DNA of 64,000 bases from Blattamonas nauphoetae (Eukaryota; Preaxostyla; Oxymonadida). Below are positions 34,842 through 47,803 of this stretch, piece by piece. The stretch spans positions 124,001 through 188,000 of the forward strand of contig JARBJD010000017.1 of the NCBI GenBank assembly GCA_033064195.1, written 5' to 3'. The translations under genes were made by a program, and so were the position numbers. The notes beneath the pieces were generated by a model. It ran no database searches. It was not told where the DNA came from and saw only the letters and a program-made list of their open reading frames with translations. Numbering within the stretch: position 1 is the first letter of the stretch; each line of letters starts with the position of its first letter.

Positions 34842-37800
34842 TTACTCATGTTGATCTTCAGGTGGAACTCCGTCCTCCGTTTGGATGAACCTGAATCTTT
34901 TGTTTTGATGTTGTGTCCAAGCAGATTGAGGATCGCCTAGCTGTGTAGTTCTCATCAACTCAAAGTTCTCCTTGACTAGGGCCAGTTCGTTGTTTTTGAT
35001 TTTTCCGTCATCAATCGCATTTCCAGTTCTGGTCAGGATCTGTTGAGCTTGGACCGGGACGCTTTCCCCGAACGGAGGTCCCGTCTTGTACACTTGATCT
35101 GGAAGGATGAAAAAGAAGGAAGCACACCTTGGAGCATCGAGACGATCTTTTGGAGAGGGTGCCGTGAAGTGATGACTGAGACAACGCTGCTCCTTCCGCC
35201 TTCTGTCGAGTACTTCCTGATGAACGCCTGGGGAGGGTTCGGAACCTGGCGAATGTCGGCGAGGTGGGCGTGGTCCTCCGCAAAGAAGGGAAGGATCGGA
35301 GGGTACGGGTTTCGGTACGACGTTTCATTCCAATCAACTTGGGCAGGATCGGCTGTGTTCTGCGAAGGGAGTGGCGGCCTCCTGAACTCAACAGCAGTGG
35401 CAGCATATGATGTGAAGGCGTCGTTCTCGTTGATATCGTCGGTGATCCAATTGTCGAGCAGAGTAAGGAAGAGAGAAAGACAATCGTCTCGACTCATCTT
35501 GACTGCGCGCTTCCTCGTCCCGTCCCGTCCAGCTTCTGGCTCCGACCGGATGACGTAGTCGAGGAAGGTCGTCAGACTGTACACTCCGCCGTACAGAGCG
35601 GCCTCAGCGCGAAGGATCCGGAAAGTCTCTGGAGTGAGCTGAGAGGGAGGCTTGCAGAGCATGGAGAGGAGGGTGTATCCGACGGTGATGTACAGTGAAT
35701 GGAGAACGGCATCGAAGTGTCTGGTGATGTGGATGACTTCTGCAGGATGTGAAAGAAAGAAAGAGAACAAACCTTGATGGGCGTTGATGATGCATTGGCC
35801 GATACGAAGCGAGGAAACAAGAAGGAATCTGCTGAGGTTCGCATCCACAATCTTCGACTGGACATTTGTGAATGACGCAAGAGAGCACAAAAGAGACGAT
35901 GTGAGGAACTGAGTGGGTGAGAGGAGGACAGAGTGGGTGAGGCAGAGACTAGTCTGCGAGGGGAAGAGAGAGAGGAGGAACGACACGAGAGCCGATTCTT
36001 GTTCATCGGATTCATTTGAGAGCTGTCTGAAGATGCCATTTTCAATCCATTCGACGAGCGCTCGTCTTTCGTCCTCTTCCCACAGACAATCCTTGATGAC
36101 AGACAGTCCGTGGACTTGAAGGAAGGCATCGGTGCAGACCTGCCCCTTCTCCCGCTTGTCTGACTTCTTCATTCCTTTCAGAAGAGCGTCAAGTGCTCGC
36201 AACCCTTCCTCGCGGATCCGCTCGATGTCTCGGGAAAGATGGACTGTTTGTGGATGGACGACGAAGAAGAATGCGTCAGTGAGTGCTTCTGATGGAGGAA
36301 TGAATCCTTTTGATGTGACGTTGGACTGGATGTGGGTTGACAGGATGCGAGCACACTCGCGGTGGAGCATGGACTGGAGCGGGATGTTCTCCTCGCCAGT
36401 TCGGAAAGTGTCGCAAGTGGTTGGGTGCGAAACGTAGATCAGTGGAAGGGCTGAGTGGACAGTGGAAGTGATTTGTGACCCTGCTGGTTTGGAGTAATTC
36501 GAGACGTTGGCCGATTGCTTCTTCGAGAGAGGCAGTTCGAGAGAGTCGAAGAAGAGCCCGCTGAGTTGACTGAGTTGCTGGTTGCTGAAGGTGAGAGAGG
36601 AGACGAGGCTCTTCACAAGTTTGATAGACAACGATGACGAGATTGAAGCCGGAGAGATGGAGATCAGGACTGAAACTGTTGAGAGGCAATCGCTTTCAAG
36701 GCGGACGAGTTTGTTGAGAGGAACTGTTGTTCTTTCTGAGACGGCGAGCGTCGAAAGAGAGAGAACTGAATCGGTCTCGTTTTGACTATCCTCACTCTCG
36801 TCATCCTCGCTCGGCCATCCCTGCTCGTCCTCGCTTTCCTCTTCCTCTTCCGATTCATCATCGTCACTGTCGGGCTTCATGGACATGTGCGACCGTGACT
36901 CCGCTTTTGACGAGAGTTCTGAAAGCATGAAAAGAGAATAGAACAAACCAGGAACAATGGTGTGCGTGAGTTGACTTTCCGCGTAAAGTGAAGGACGGAG
37001 CATGGGTCCTTGGTTGAGTGTGTTTGAGACGCGTTGGATGAGATCGAGAGCATTGCTGATCGATGGGTCCATGTCCCCTTTCGACTGGTGCTGGCTACGC
37101 TTCGGGCTTGCTGGCTGAGACCGGAATGATGGTGTGGTTGATTTTGGAGTGGTTGGCTTGGATGAGATTCGTCGAGCTCTGACCTTCGTTGATCGGCTCC
37201 GCTTTGACACTTTCCCCGCATGCCATTCCAATGCGATGAGTCTCTCAGTGTCGTCGTTGCTGATTGTTTCGAGCATCCCCAACCCTTTCTTCCGTTTCAT
37301 GAGTTTGAGGTTCTCGTTCTGAAGACGCACTTTCTCCTCCCTTTCCTGAGTGTCCTCTTCCATGTACACCCAATATCCTCCGTTCACTCGGAACAGGCTG
37401 AGAAGATGGAGGATCGCTTCAATGAGCTGGCGAGAGTTGGCAAATGACTGGATGACGTTGGTGTTTTGTGTCTGGAGAGGAGTCGTCGATGACCTCCCCA
37501 GTCCGATGGATGGCTTCGTTGGAGGATTGAAAGCCGTCGTTGGAAGAAGGAGAATCCAGCGGTCATCGTGTTTGACGCGAGTGTCGACAATTCTGTGGGC
37601 CTCATGACTGAACGAGCCTTGGACGATGAGTCTTGCAAAAGAATGACGCAAAAAGAAGCACACTTTCCGGCATCTGTCATTTCGATTGAAGCAGAATCGT
37701 CACTTACGAGGAGGACGAAGAGCGACATCATCGCTGAGCCAAGCGAGAAAGACGGGAAAGACTGTCTGCCTTGGTAGAGAAGAAATGGAAACAAGAATGA

Positions 37801-40800
37801 CGTGTAGAAGGACCGAGCGATGGCGGAATGGAAGAGAGCTGCGTCTGTTGAGAAGAGGGCGATGAACAGCGAAAAGAGTGGAGCAAGAAGTGTGTCCTCG
37901 GAGAGACCGAATGCTGTTGGAAGGCGGAGGAACTGGTTGAAGAGCTCGTGGTCGAGGATTGTCTGCTCTTCTTCGGAACCTCGCTGCGCGTGTCCTTTGA
38001 TGGGAGGATGGAGAACAAACGAATAGTGCTCTGTGTGTGTTCTGATGGCGTAAGGCTTCAAGATGAAATCTTCTGAAAGGAGTGAAAAAGGATGGAATAA
38101 ACCTGTGTCTTCGTTCCACATTTCTTGGAGAGCTGTTTCGAATTGATCATATTCAGATTGTTGTCGCCTGTCGTGCTCCGCTCGGAGTTCCTTCCGATAC
38201 TGCAACTCCTTTTCATTCTCAATCACAGAGATCTTGTCTGGAGTCACGTCTTTCTTTCCTTTCAGTTTCCCCAGATTTATTCTGTTTTTCTTTCTTTCCG
38301 CTCTAATTTGGTTGATTGCGACGATCGCAGTTGCGAGCGACGATGACAAGAATGTTGGAAGAGATGGAATCGTATAGAAAGATGACGCGAGGAGGAATGG
38401 TGATCGGAGAAGTGTTGTGAGTGCTTGCATCACTTGAAGACGAATTCCTCGTGTGAGCTGAGCGGGGCACACTGGAGACGGGATGAACCGCATGAGGTCA
38501 CTGAAGAGGAGTGTCGTAGTGCATGGCAGCGATCGAGATGGCGATGATCTGGAATGCCTTCCATGAGTTCTCTCTTTGTGTTCAGAGTGCACACACAAAC
38601 ATGACGTTGTCACCGAAGCTGAGTTGAATGGGTTTACAGAGGCAATAGAGACGAGATTTTTGATGATAGAGACTACTCCGACATAGATCCGATTTTTCTC
38701 TTCCCCAAATGAGTCAGCTAGTTCGTCGTCACCCCCTCCTTCTTGGCTCTCGTCAACCACAAGATTTGAGTCGATTATGGAAGGGTCCTTTGCTGCAGCT
38801 GTTTGTTTGGCTTTTTTCTGCTGTTCGCGACGAGAACGATATTGCTCGAAAAAGAACGATTGGAGGTGTTCGTTTGACAAAGGGCGGTATATCATGAGAA
38901 GCGCAGAGAGGATGGAAACAGCATCCATCATGACAAACAGAGGAAGGAAGAAGAGTCGGATGCGGATGAGAGGCGGGGAAAGGTGAGACGATGAAGGAGT
39001 CGTTGGAACATGGTTGGATTGGATGATGGTTTTTGTGAGCATGTTTGCAGGCACAACAGCTGAGGCAGATGAGAGGGAGATCATGTCAGAATACAGTTTG
39101 TGGAGATCGTCGACACTGATTATGATTTTTGGGTTTGCGAACGAATGAAGGGTGGACGAGAGAGATGGAGAAAGAACCAGCGGAAGAGTGAACTTCAGTA
39201 ATGCTGAAAAAGTGGATGGCGAGAACGAGAATGTTGACAAGAGCGACGCCAGGAATGCCAAGATGGAGTGCGAAAGACGGAGTGACTGTTTGAAATTGAG
39301 TGCATGTCCAGCAAGTGACATCGCACAGCAAAGATAACGGCCCCAATCTTCATCATCTTCCTTGTCCTCGTTCTGGGTCGATTGTCGTCCTCCATTCGCA
39401 TTGTCAGGATCGTCTTTCATTGCTGGAGGAGCAAGCGGAGGGAGGAAGAGAGTCGTCAGATGATCAATGAGTGTGTCGGAGAGTCTCTTCTCTTCACTCG
39501 TCTTCAACGAACAGAGGATGGTTGAGAGGAGGAACACTTGCGATGTATGGTCGATCCACGAAAGAGGGGAGAGCCCCGAAACTGTGATTTGTGCTCGCAT
39601 ATCCTTCTTTTCAGCTCTGTCATTCTCCTTGTGGATCCATTCTTCACATTCACAAATGCTGAGGGCCTGCATCTGCACGATCAGCCGAGTGATCCAATCA
39701 TGTGTCCACTCACTCTCCCACGCATGGACAGCTTCTTCGATTGGCCGAAAGTGGGAGGCGAGTGAGTTTCTGATCTCTTCTTTGGTTGCAGACTGTGGAA
39801 TCTCTTGTGGGAAGGCATCCTCAAGTTCATCGTCGACATCGGGTGCATTGTCCAGCTGTCGATCTGTTGGCATTCGATATTGTTCGGCGGCGTTTTTCTC
39901 CCCTCGGTCCTGAGAAAGATAGAAGAAAAAAGAAAAATACTCTTCCGAGTGTGGTGTCCATCACAAAGCGAGGGAGATTGTCGAGTTTCTGGGCCTCGCA
40001 TAACCGAGCGAATGTTTCTTCCCATTGCACATCTGTCAAGGCATCGCCACGGTACATGTACCCTTGGTAGTAGAGGGCAGCATAGAACGAAGGGTTGGAC
40101 GGATAGACGAGAGTCGGGGAGAACTGTTGATGACGGAATGACGGGAGAGTTGCCTGGAGGAGAACAGGAGGAGTGGATGGTGTGATGCCGTCAAACATCA
40201 ATGTGTTTCCGAGGCGTGCTGAGAAAGGATCGATGAAACTTGTTTGCTCGGTCGATGGGAATTTGTAAGCAATGGCGTTTGTCAGTTGTGGTTGGTTGTG
40301 AAGCGAGGAGAGCGGGAATGAAGGAAGGAGAGAATATGAATAAGACAGAAGGGCTGGGATCGAGTTGAAAGTCTGCGAAGTTGATTTAGAGTGTTGGTTC
40401 AATTTGGAGAGTGTTTGTGAAGAAAGAGTGAGATTCGTGAGTGGTTCGGGGAGGAGTGGGAGTGACGGATTCATCATGGTTAGAGACGAAGGTGACAGAA
40501 TGAGGATCAGGATTGACACGATCGATGTGACACACTGCGACAGAATCTGATGGTCCTCTCCGTAGCCATCCGAGACAAGAAGAGCATTTGCCACATCCGA
40601 CGGCTGTCCCTCATCGTCGTCTTGATGTTTGCTTCTCACCTTCATCTTTCCTTGACTCTTTTCGTTCTCCTCTCGACCATGCTTGACTTTCGTGATGATT
40701 TGTCCCAAAATGTGGAAGAGTGAAGGGAGGAGAATGTGGGTGATACACCCAACTGAATCTTGTTCGAACGACATCGAGAAGAACTCGATGAAGAACGGTT

Positions 40801-43800
40801 GGAGTGATGGTGTCAGATGATCAAAGGAATAAGATGGGAAGTCGAGGAATGAAGTGGTCTCGTTGTTGGATGCAGAATTTTGGTTGTCATTGATTCGGAT
40901 TTCCTCAAAGTTTCTCATCTCGGCTCGGAGGATCGTACGAAGAGTGATGACTTTGAACAGTAGTGTGAGAGACGACGAGAAAGCGTCGAGTTGAGATGGA
41001 GTGGTCCCAAAGATGGTTGTCACGGGAGACGAGGAGGATGCAAACGAGGTGAACGATTGGAGGATGCATGACAAGAGAGAGAGGATGTTGTGAGGCGAGG
41101 ACAGAATGGAGAGAGAAGTGATGAGAAATGGAGGAATCCCAAGTGGGTTCTGTGGTGCTTGCGGAACAATCCGTGATGAGAATGAGGCGAGCGACATGCG
41201 CTCATCATCGAATGTGCGATCAAGATGGCTCAATTGATCGTCTTTCTCGTCAGTTTTCCCTCCCCACCAACCGCTTTTGTTCAGGTTGATTCCTGCTATC
41301 ACCGAATGCCCAAGTCCTTGGCCAGCGTCGGTGTTGAGGAGTCGGTGCTGAGGATATGAAGAATCTTTGTAAGTCACCATGCGCGGAAGAGATGTTGTTT
41401 TTGATGGTTCATCAGACAGAGACAGGAACGAGAGGAAGGTGAGAGAGGAGCTCGAAAGAAATACTGAAGGATGGGAAAGAAAGAAGAAGACCAATGGGAG
41501 AAGGAATGTCAGTGAGTCCGTCATGTTCATCAGTGATTCTTGCAGGTTTTCCTCTTCGTACTCTTCATCGTAATCGTTCTCAACGGGAGTGATCGACGGG
41601 AAGTTGAACGACGAGAAGAACGACGATGAAAGAACGTTCGGCGTTGACGAGAAGATGGCCACCACAAACGACAAGATGGATCCGAGGGCTTGTTCACACA
41701 TCTCCTTCACAGGCTCCGATGACGAGAACTGGAAGAGCGATGTTGAATACGGGAAGAGATGAGCGATTGACGGGACTGGGAGTTGAAGAGTCACTGATGG
41801 TCGCTCGTCCCACAGACCCCTTTCCTCTCGTTCTTTTTCTTTGGTCGTCAGAATATCGCGTTCATCTTTCTCGTGATGTCCTGTTCGATCGATGTATCGT
41901 CGTTCCGAAGAGAACAGGATTGGTGAAAGAGAGCGGAGAGCAAGGAGGGCGATTGAATAAAAGGGAAGGGGGAGGATTGATGACGACTGTGGCGTTGGAG
42001 TGGTTGGTCGTGATGTCGAGGATTGAACAGGGAAAGGAAAGAACGATTTCACGGAGGAAAGGGAGAGGGTGTGGGCAAAGAGTGAGAACGAAAGTGAGAT
42101 GATATGAAGATGGTCGGAGAGCGAGGGTGGTGGGAGGAAGAAACTGCTTTCCAAAACAAGGTTGAGGGGATGGCGAGGAGCTCGAACGTAAATTGGAGAT
42201 GGTTGTGTTGGGTACTCGGCGTGATCGTAGAAACTGGCCTCGCGATGGGAGGACCGAGATGGCGACGGATATTCAGACTGGGCGAGTTGGCTTGGTGGAA
42301 GCGAGAGGAGCGGAGATGACGCAAGGATTTCATACAGAAACGAGAAGCCGTCGTTGTCCCCCCAAATCTTGCGCATTGAACGTCGCTGCGAAGGAGACTG
42401 AGAATACGTGAAGAGCATGAGGAGGATGGAGAGGGAATGGATGAGGATGGAAGCGTCTGGAATAAACCGCAGAGAGTGGATGATCAAATCTTGCTTCTCG
42501 CGAATTCGATCTCTCACAGCATTGTTCGTATCGATGAGGCACATGCAATGCAGAATGCAGAGAGACATTCTGATTCGCAGCCACGAAAGAGTGTTGGGGT
42601 AGAGAGCGAACGGAGCTGTGGATGACGATGGCTGAATCAGAGACTGCTGGTCGATGTTGTGCAGAGGAGCTGGACTCATCGGTTGGGCTGGCGAGAGATA
42701 GAACGTGTTGAGTCCGTGGTGGAGGAGCTTCAAACAATACGTGCAAAGTGTTTGCGAACTGAGAGCCGACGGAAATGTGGCAATGTGTCGTGGCGTTCCA
42801 AAGAAGGTGTGCTGAGTGTGATCGAAGATGATGAACGAGCAGAATTGGCTCAACGAGAGAGCGAACGGGAACCAGTTCTGAGTGTCAGTCAGCACGGAAC
42901 AGATGTCCCTGAGAGAGTTGATTTTGAGCAGATATTCCGACCGTTCCATTTCCGGTGCTGGCTCCTCTTCTCGTTTCCGACTGTGGCGGAGTGGCTGAGG
43001 TTTGTGCTGATCATGGCTTGGGAGCCATTGGTCTTCTGGGAACACATGTTCGGGATCGCAGTGTGTAAGAAGTGTGGCAAGAGAAGAAAATCCATCATTG
43101 TCGATCATCTCGAAGAGGGTGTTGTAGTGTGGCGTGTTAGTGCTGAGCGTCATGTCGTAGAGAGGCTTGTTCCGAGTGTGGATGATCAGTTGTGATTGGG
43201 GTGTGTACTGTGAAGGTGGGAGTGTCGAGTAATCAGATGAGAGCGCCATCAGTGCAAGTGATGACAACGACGCGACGAGCATTGTTGACGAATCGGGGAA
43301 GATATTGGCTGGAGTGCTCTTCTTCACAATATCAGCAACCTCCCCCAAGATCGACGACAGAAACAGACCCACTTTCTTTTGGCGCATTGACTCGAGATGT
43401 CTGGAGTAGTATCCGATGAACCTCTTCTCTTCCATCGTGTCTCTGTCTGTGGAAGGCGTGATCATGGTCACAAGTGTGGAAAGGTTGATCAGCAGAGACT
43501 TGGCAGGTGAGGAGAGACCGACAAACGCGATCGGCTGAGACTCCTGGGTGGACTGAGGGGCGGCCGTTCGATGGCCGGAAGCGAGTGTTTTTGACAGAGA
43601 TCTGTTTCGGATTGACAGGACAGTTTCTGCGTCACGTGCAATCTGAAGAAGAAACAGTTGGAAGTTGCTTTCGGCGGGCCAGCAAGTTAAGGGGGACAGA
43701 GAAATGGGAAAGTCCAAGTTGAATGACCGACGATAGAGCAGAAGTTTGTCCACAGAAAGTGGATAGCGCTTCGCAACACATTTGGCGGGTTGCGAGAACT

Positions 43801-46001
43801 CCGTCTCTGTTGGAGTAATGGCATTCGATGGACGGAAGCCACTTGGTTTCGTCGGCGTGTTCGTCTTAGTCTCTGTCCCCCTAATTAAGTTTTTTCGGTT
43901 ACGGGGTGTTGGAGATTGGTCGGACGATGACGAGTCAGAGTCGTCACTGTCGTCGGAGATGGATGAAGAATCATCACTGAGAAGAATAAGAAAAGAGGAA
44001 TCAAACCTGGAGGAATCTGATTGGTGTTTTCTGTTCTTCTTGACTGTCATCTCGAGTGCGTACTGTTGTTCCATGATCTTCATTTTGGTCTCCAAATCGT
44101 CCTTTTCTTGGAGAGCCCTCGTTTTGTCTCGTTTTAACTTTTCGTTTTCTTGTTCCAATTCGGCCAGGCGTCGTTGGAGGTCAGCTGTTTTCTCTTTTTC
44201 GTGTTGCAGATCCGCTTGGAGGTCAGATCTGTTGTCTCGCCAGCTTTCTCGTCCAGAGGGACCAGAATTGGGTTTAGGAAGGACCTTTGTGAGGACTTTG
44301 GCAGACGACAAACAAGAAAGGAGGGGAGGGATGGAGAGGAGAAGTGGAGACGGAACGTGAAGGTCGTCTTGGAGTTGCTCGCTCCGCCTGATCTCCACAT
44401 CAGCTTCTGTCTTGACGAACATCTTGTCTGGAGGGAGAGAGATGAGGATGAAAGAAGAACAGACTGAGGAGGGAGCGCTCGCGAGACTTCAGAGCACGCA
44501 GTTTGGCAGAGTCAAAAGGAAGATGCGACTGTGACATTGCTCGAGCGAAGAGGGCGTCCTCTTCCATCTTCTTTTCCTCGCTGCTCCTGTCGACGGATGA
44601 GGCTGAGAAAGAGACAAACAGGTGAGAACTTCGGGAGTTGGGAAGGGCAGAGTCAACGAGGTTGGAGAGAGTGGCAGCGAGTGTGTAAAGCGTATCACTT
44701 GTCGACCTAACTTCGCTCACGAGGAACGACGTCGACTGCGAGGAGGGAGCCTCTGTGATGCCCAAATCTGTCCAGTCTTTCCGGGTGACAATTGCCCCCT
44801 CCTCTCTGATCTGATCCAAGGGGAACTCTTCCGGCCAAGGAAGAGTGGAAGGAGAGACACTTTTGTATTCGGAGATGATGTCGCTGGAGAGGACGAGTGT
44901 CCAGTCCAACGACTGGTTTTGAGACTTGCGCTTAGCCTTGTATAGTGAATGAAAGAGTTCAGTTTTGAGACGAGCGGGAAAAGAGTCATCGAAGCAAAGA
45001 GAAAGGGACGAGAGGGAGTCATTCGTCAAGATGGAATCCTCATCAGATTGAGAGGCTGAAAGCAATGCCAGAAATGACTGAGTCGTGAAAATGCGAGAGA
45101 GAAGGGAGTATGTGAGGGTGTATATCATCATATGAACAGCATCTATCAAAATTATAGAGACAAGAGGTGTGAGATCAAGATGAATCAGGATAGACCTTGT
45201 TCAGTTGATTCAAGGATCGTAAAAAGAGGAGTCAAAATATCTATTTCTGATATATCAATCTTTCCACGTACTGAGAATGAAAACATGTAAAAGATAAAAC
45301 GAGTGTTTTTGAAAAAGAAAGAACGAAAAAAGTGGTGAAAAGAAAGGATCTGAATTAAGTACATCTCCATTTGCATACAGTTATCATATAGGATGATGAG
45401 AACAGAGAGGAGGATCTTCAGTGCCAGAGGTTCAGCAAATGAGAGAGGTTTGATAAGTGATTCGAATATTTCGGGTGAAGCAAGTTCTGTCGAAAGTTCA
45501 CCAGATGAATCTGAGAAGAATATGATGTTAGTGATCAATTTCAGTGATATTAAAGATTGTACAAAATGAATCAGTGAGGACAAGAGAGAACAAAAAGATG
45601 CTCATGAAAGACGACGACAAACGAAAACAATGGAAATAAAGATTGACAACTACGTGCTTGTGAAACATTTTAAGGGATGTAGTTGTGATGTGAAGGGGAT
45701 TTTGTCCAAATAAAAATGTTTATCGATCAAATTGATTTGAATGAAGAAATTTATGCGGTGTACGGATGGAGAACACGAGTAAGATCTCCATCAGTAATAA
45801 AAAGTACATATAACGAGAATACTTCAAAAATATGTCATGAAAGTTGACATAGAAAGTGTAAAATGGTGGTTTCATACCTGAGGTGACAGCTGTCCATACA
45901 AGGCGTAGTGTCTGGTGAAATTGGGGGTTCCCATCACCAAACGTATCTTCAACGCGCTGAAGTAATTCAGCGGTTGAAACTCCTTGTGGAGTTTTTGGCA
46001 T
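34842..46001 (-). CDS. giant unrecognised protein (about 3,460-3,500 residues)
   Basis: Eight exons chain in phase: 45878..46001, 45379..45510, 45196..45270, 44465..45142, 39941..44427, 37664..39909, 35128..37631 and 34842..35098 (10,503 nt). Four further 30- or 33-nt intron-like stretches lie in frame (43977..44006, 38073..38102, 36919..36948, 35740..35772); splicing them gives about 3,459 residues. Seen: a helical N-terminus, a coiled coil near residues 380-450, a Ser/Asp run, then some 2,800 residues of Leu/Ser/Phe-rich helices that look like an alpha-solenoid, interrupted by acidic and Arg/Lys-rich linkers. No kinase, HECT, U-box, USP or GTPase motif was found. The 367-nt first intron is much longer than the rest and could hide an exon. 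Large HEAT/Arm scaffolds are the nearest guess. Confidence 0.65.
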
Positions 46002-46023
46002 GCCGTATTATGGTGTCTCGATC

Positions 46024-47649
46024 ATGACACAGCCAAGCGCAGCTCCCAAGGCTGAAGAGAAGGCTGAAGCCATTAAAAACTACATTGATAGCCATTATGA
46101 TACTTTGCTCAAAGAAGTAGAAGAGCGAAAGCAACGGTATCCCTCATCTCTTTTCTTCGATTCCTGTGTTGATAGGAAAGCTGCACTGCAAGCAAAGCTT
46201 AAAACTGATGGAATAAAACCAGAAGAACAAGAAAAAATCATGAATGAACTGAAGGAATTGGAATCCATGAGTCTTAGGCAACGACGAAAAAGGATAAAAC
46301 CTTCCGACTTCCAAATGCTCACTGTCATTGGAAGAGGTGCTTTTGGTGAGGTATATATGATCATTGTCTTGTCATCTTTTCGATGTTTTCCTCTCTCTCG
46401 TTTTCGTTCTGTCAACACATCAATAAACTCCAGGTTCGTGTGGTTCGCCGTATCGAGGACAATAAAATCTTTGCCATGAAGAAGCTGAAAAAGGCGGAGA
46501 TGAAGAAAATGGGTCAGGTGGAGCATGTGAAAGCAGAGCGGAATCTCATGGCCGAAGCATCTTGTGATTGGGTCGTTCAACTCCAATACTCGTTCCAAGA
46601 TGTCCATTATCTATATCTCATCATGGAATATGTTCCTGGCGGTGATATGATGACTCTTCTTATGAAGAAGGAGATTCTCAGTGAAGGTCTCTCTTTCTCT
46701 CTCTCCTCATCAAATCCATCCATCCCTGTTTTTGTTTTCGTAGCTGAAGTCAGGTTTTATGTTGCTGAGACCGTACTCGCCGTGGAATCAGTCCACAAGC
46801 TTGGATATCTCCATCGAGATCTCAAACCAGACAATCTTCTCATCACACGCGAAGGTCACATTAAACTGTCTGACTTTGGACTTGCAACAACAGGCGAGAA
46901 CAAGGTCTTCTTTCCTTTGATTATATCCCTTCCAGCTCAACTCCTTCCAAGCAATTGCTCCTGCTGCCCCAGTCACTGAGAAAGAACTTCTAACTCCTCA
47001 AAGTGTGAACGTCCAAGCGAGTCGTAAGAATCGTCGAGCATTGGCCTTCTCAACTGTCGGGACGCCCGATTACATCGCCCCAGAAGTGTTGAAGAAGGAG
47101 GGCTATGGGAAGGAATGCGATTGGTGGAGTCTGGGAGCCATTATGTATGAAATGCTCATCGGCTATCCTCCTTTCTACTCCGAGTCACCAGCCGAGACCT
47201 GCCACAAAATTCTTCACTACAAACAGACTCTCCGCTTCCCACGCGATGGCTCTGTGTCTTCTACTGCTGTTCATTTGATGCAATGCCTCATGACAGACGC
47301 TCGCCATCGCCTCGGAAGTGGCACAAAGAACCCACGTCACAACGACAAAGACTTCTCCGGTGCGGATGAAATCAAGGCGCATCCTTTCTTCAAAGGTATT
47401 GATTGGAATAACCTCAGGGCACTGAAGCCACCATATGTCCCCACTGTGACAAACGACGTCGACACTCGAAACTTTGACCAGTTCGAAGAGCAGCCACATG
47501 AAGAAGCAGAACAATTGGATTGGAAAGCTCGCCAACAAGATCCCTCCTTTGCCGGATATACATACAAACGGCAACAAGCCATCCAGCCAGAGTCAGCCCA
47601 ATCTAACCGACCTGAGCTTCAAGATCTCTTCAACAAACCGCCTTCGTAA
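46024..47649 (+). CDS. NDR/LATS-family AGC protein kinase
   Basis: Exons 46024..46350 (or from the in-frame ATG 46000), 46434..46686, 46744..46904 and 46936..47649; 484 residues. NDR kinases act with MOB proteins in morphogenesis and mitotic-exit (Hippo/MEN-type) signalling. Seen: the N-terminal basic MOB-binding helix ([19 protein letters not shown]), [28 protein letters not shown], the characteristic insert before the activation segment, [15 protein letters not shown] (regulatory Ser near 286), and the C-terminal hydrophobic motif FAGYTYKR (Thr near 456). Every regulatory element is intact. Convergent with calreticulin (stops 155 nt apart) and head-to-head with the giant gene, the nearest candidate ATGs overlapping in CATG. 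Confidence 0.92.
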
Positions 47650-47803
47650 TTCTCCATGTCCTCCATTTTTCATGATTTCATTGTGTCTGAATTGACATTT
47701 CATCGCCAATTCAGACATGACTCAACAAACCTTTCAGTAGATAACATTTTCTGTTCTGTTTTATCAAAACACCAAACAATTACGCAAACATGACATGAAA
47801 CCT

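Noticed and set aside
45511-45877. Extra exon inside the long first intron of the giant gene
   Set aside because: One open stretch (reading into the SDSSGE exon) has no acceptor in the right phase; the direct join of the flanking exons is in phase and kept as the model.
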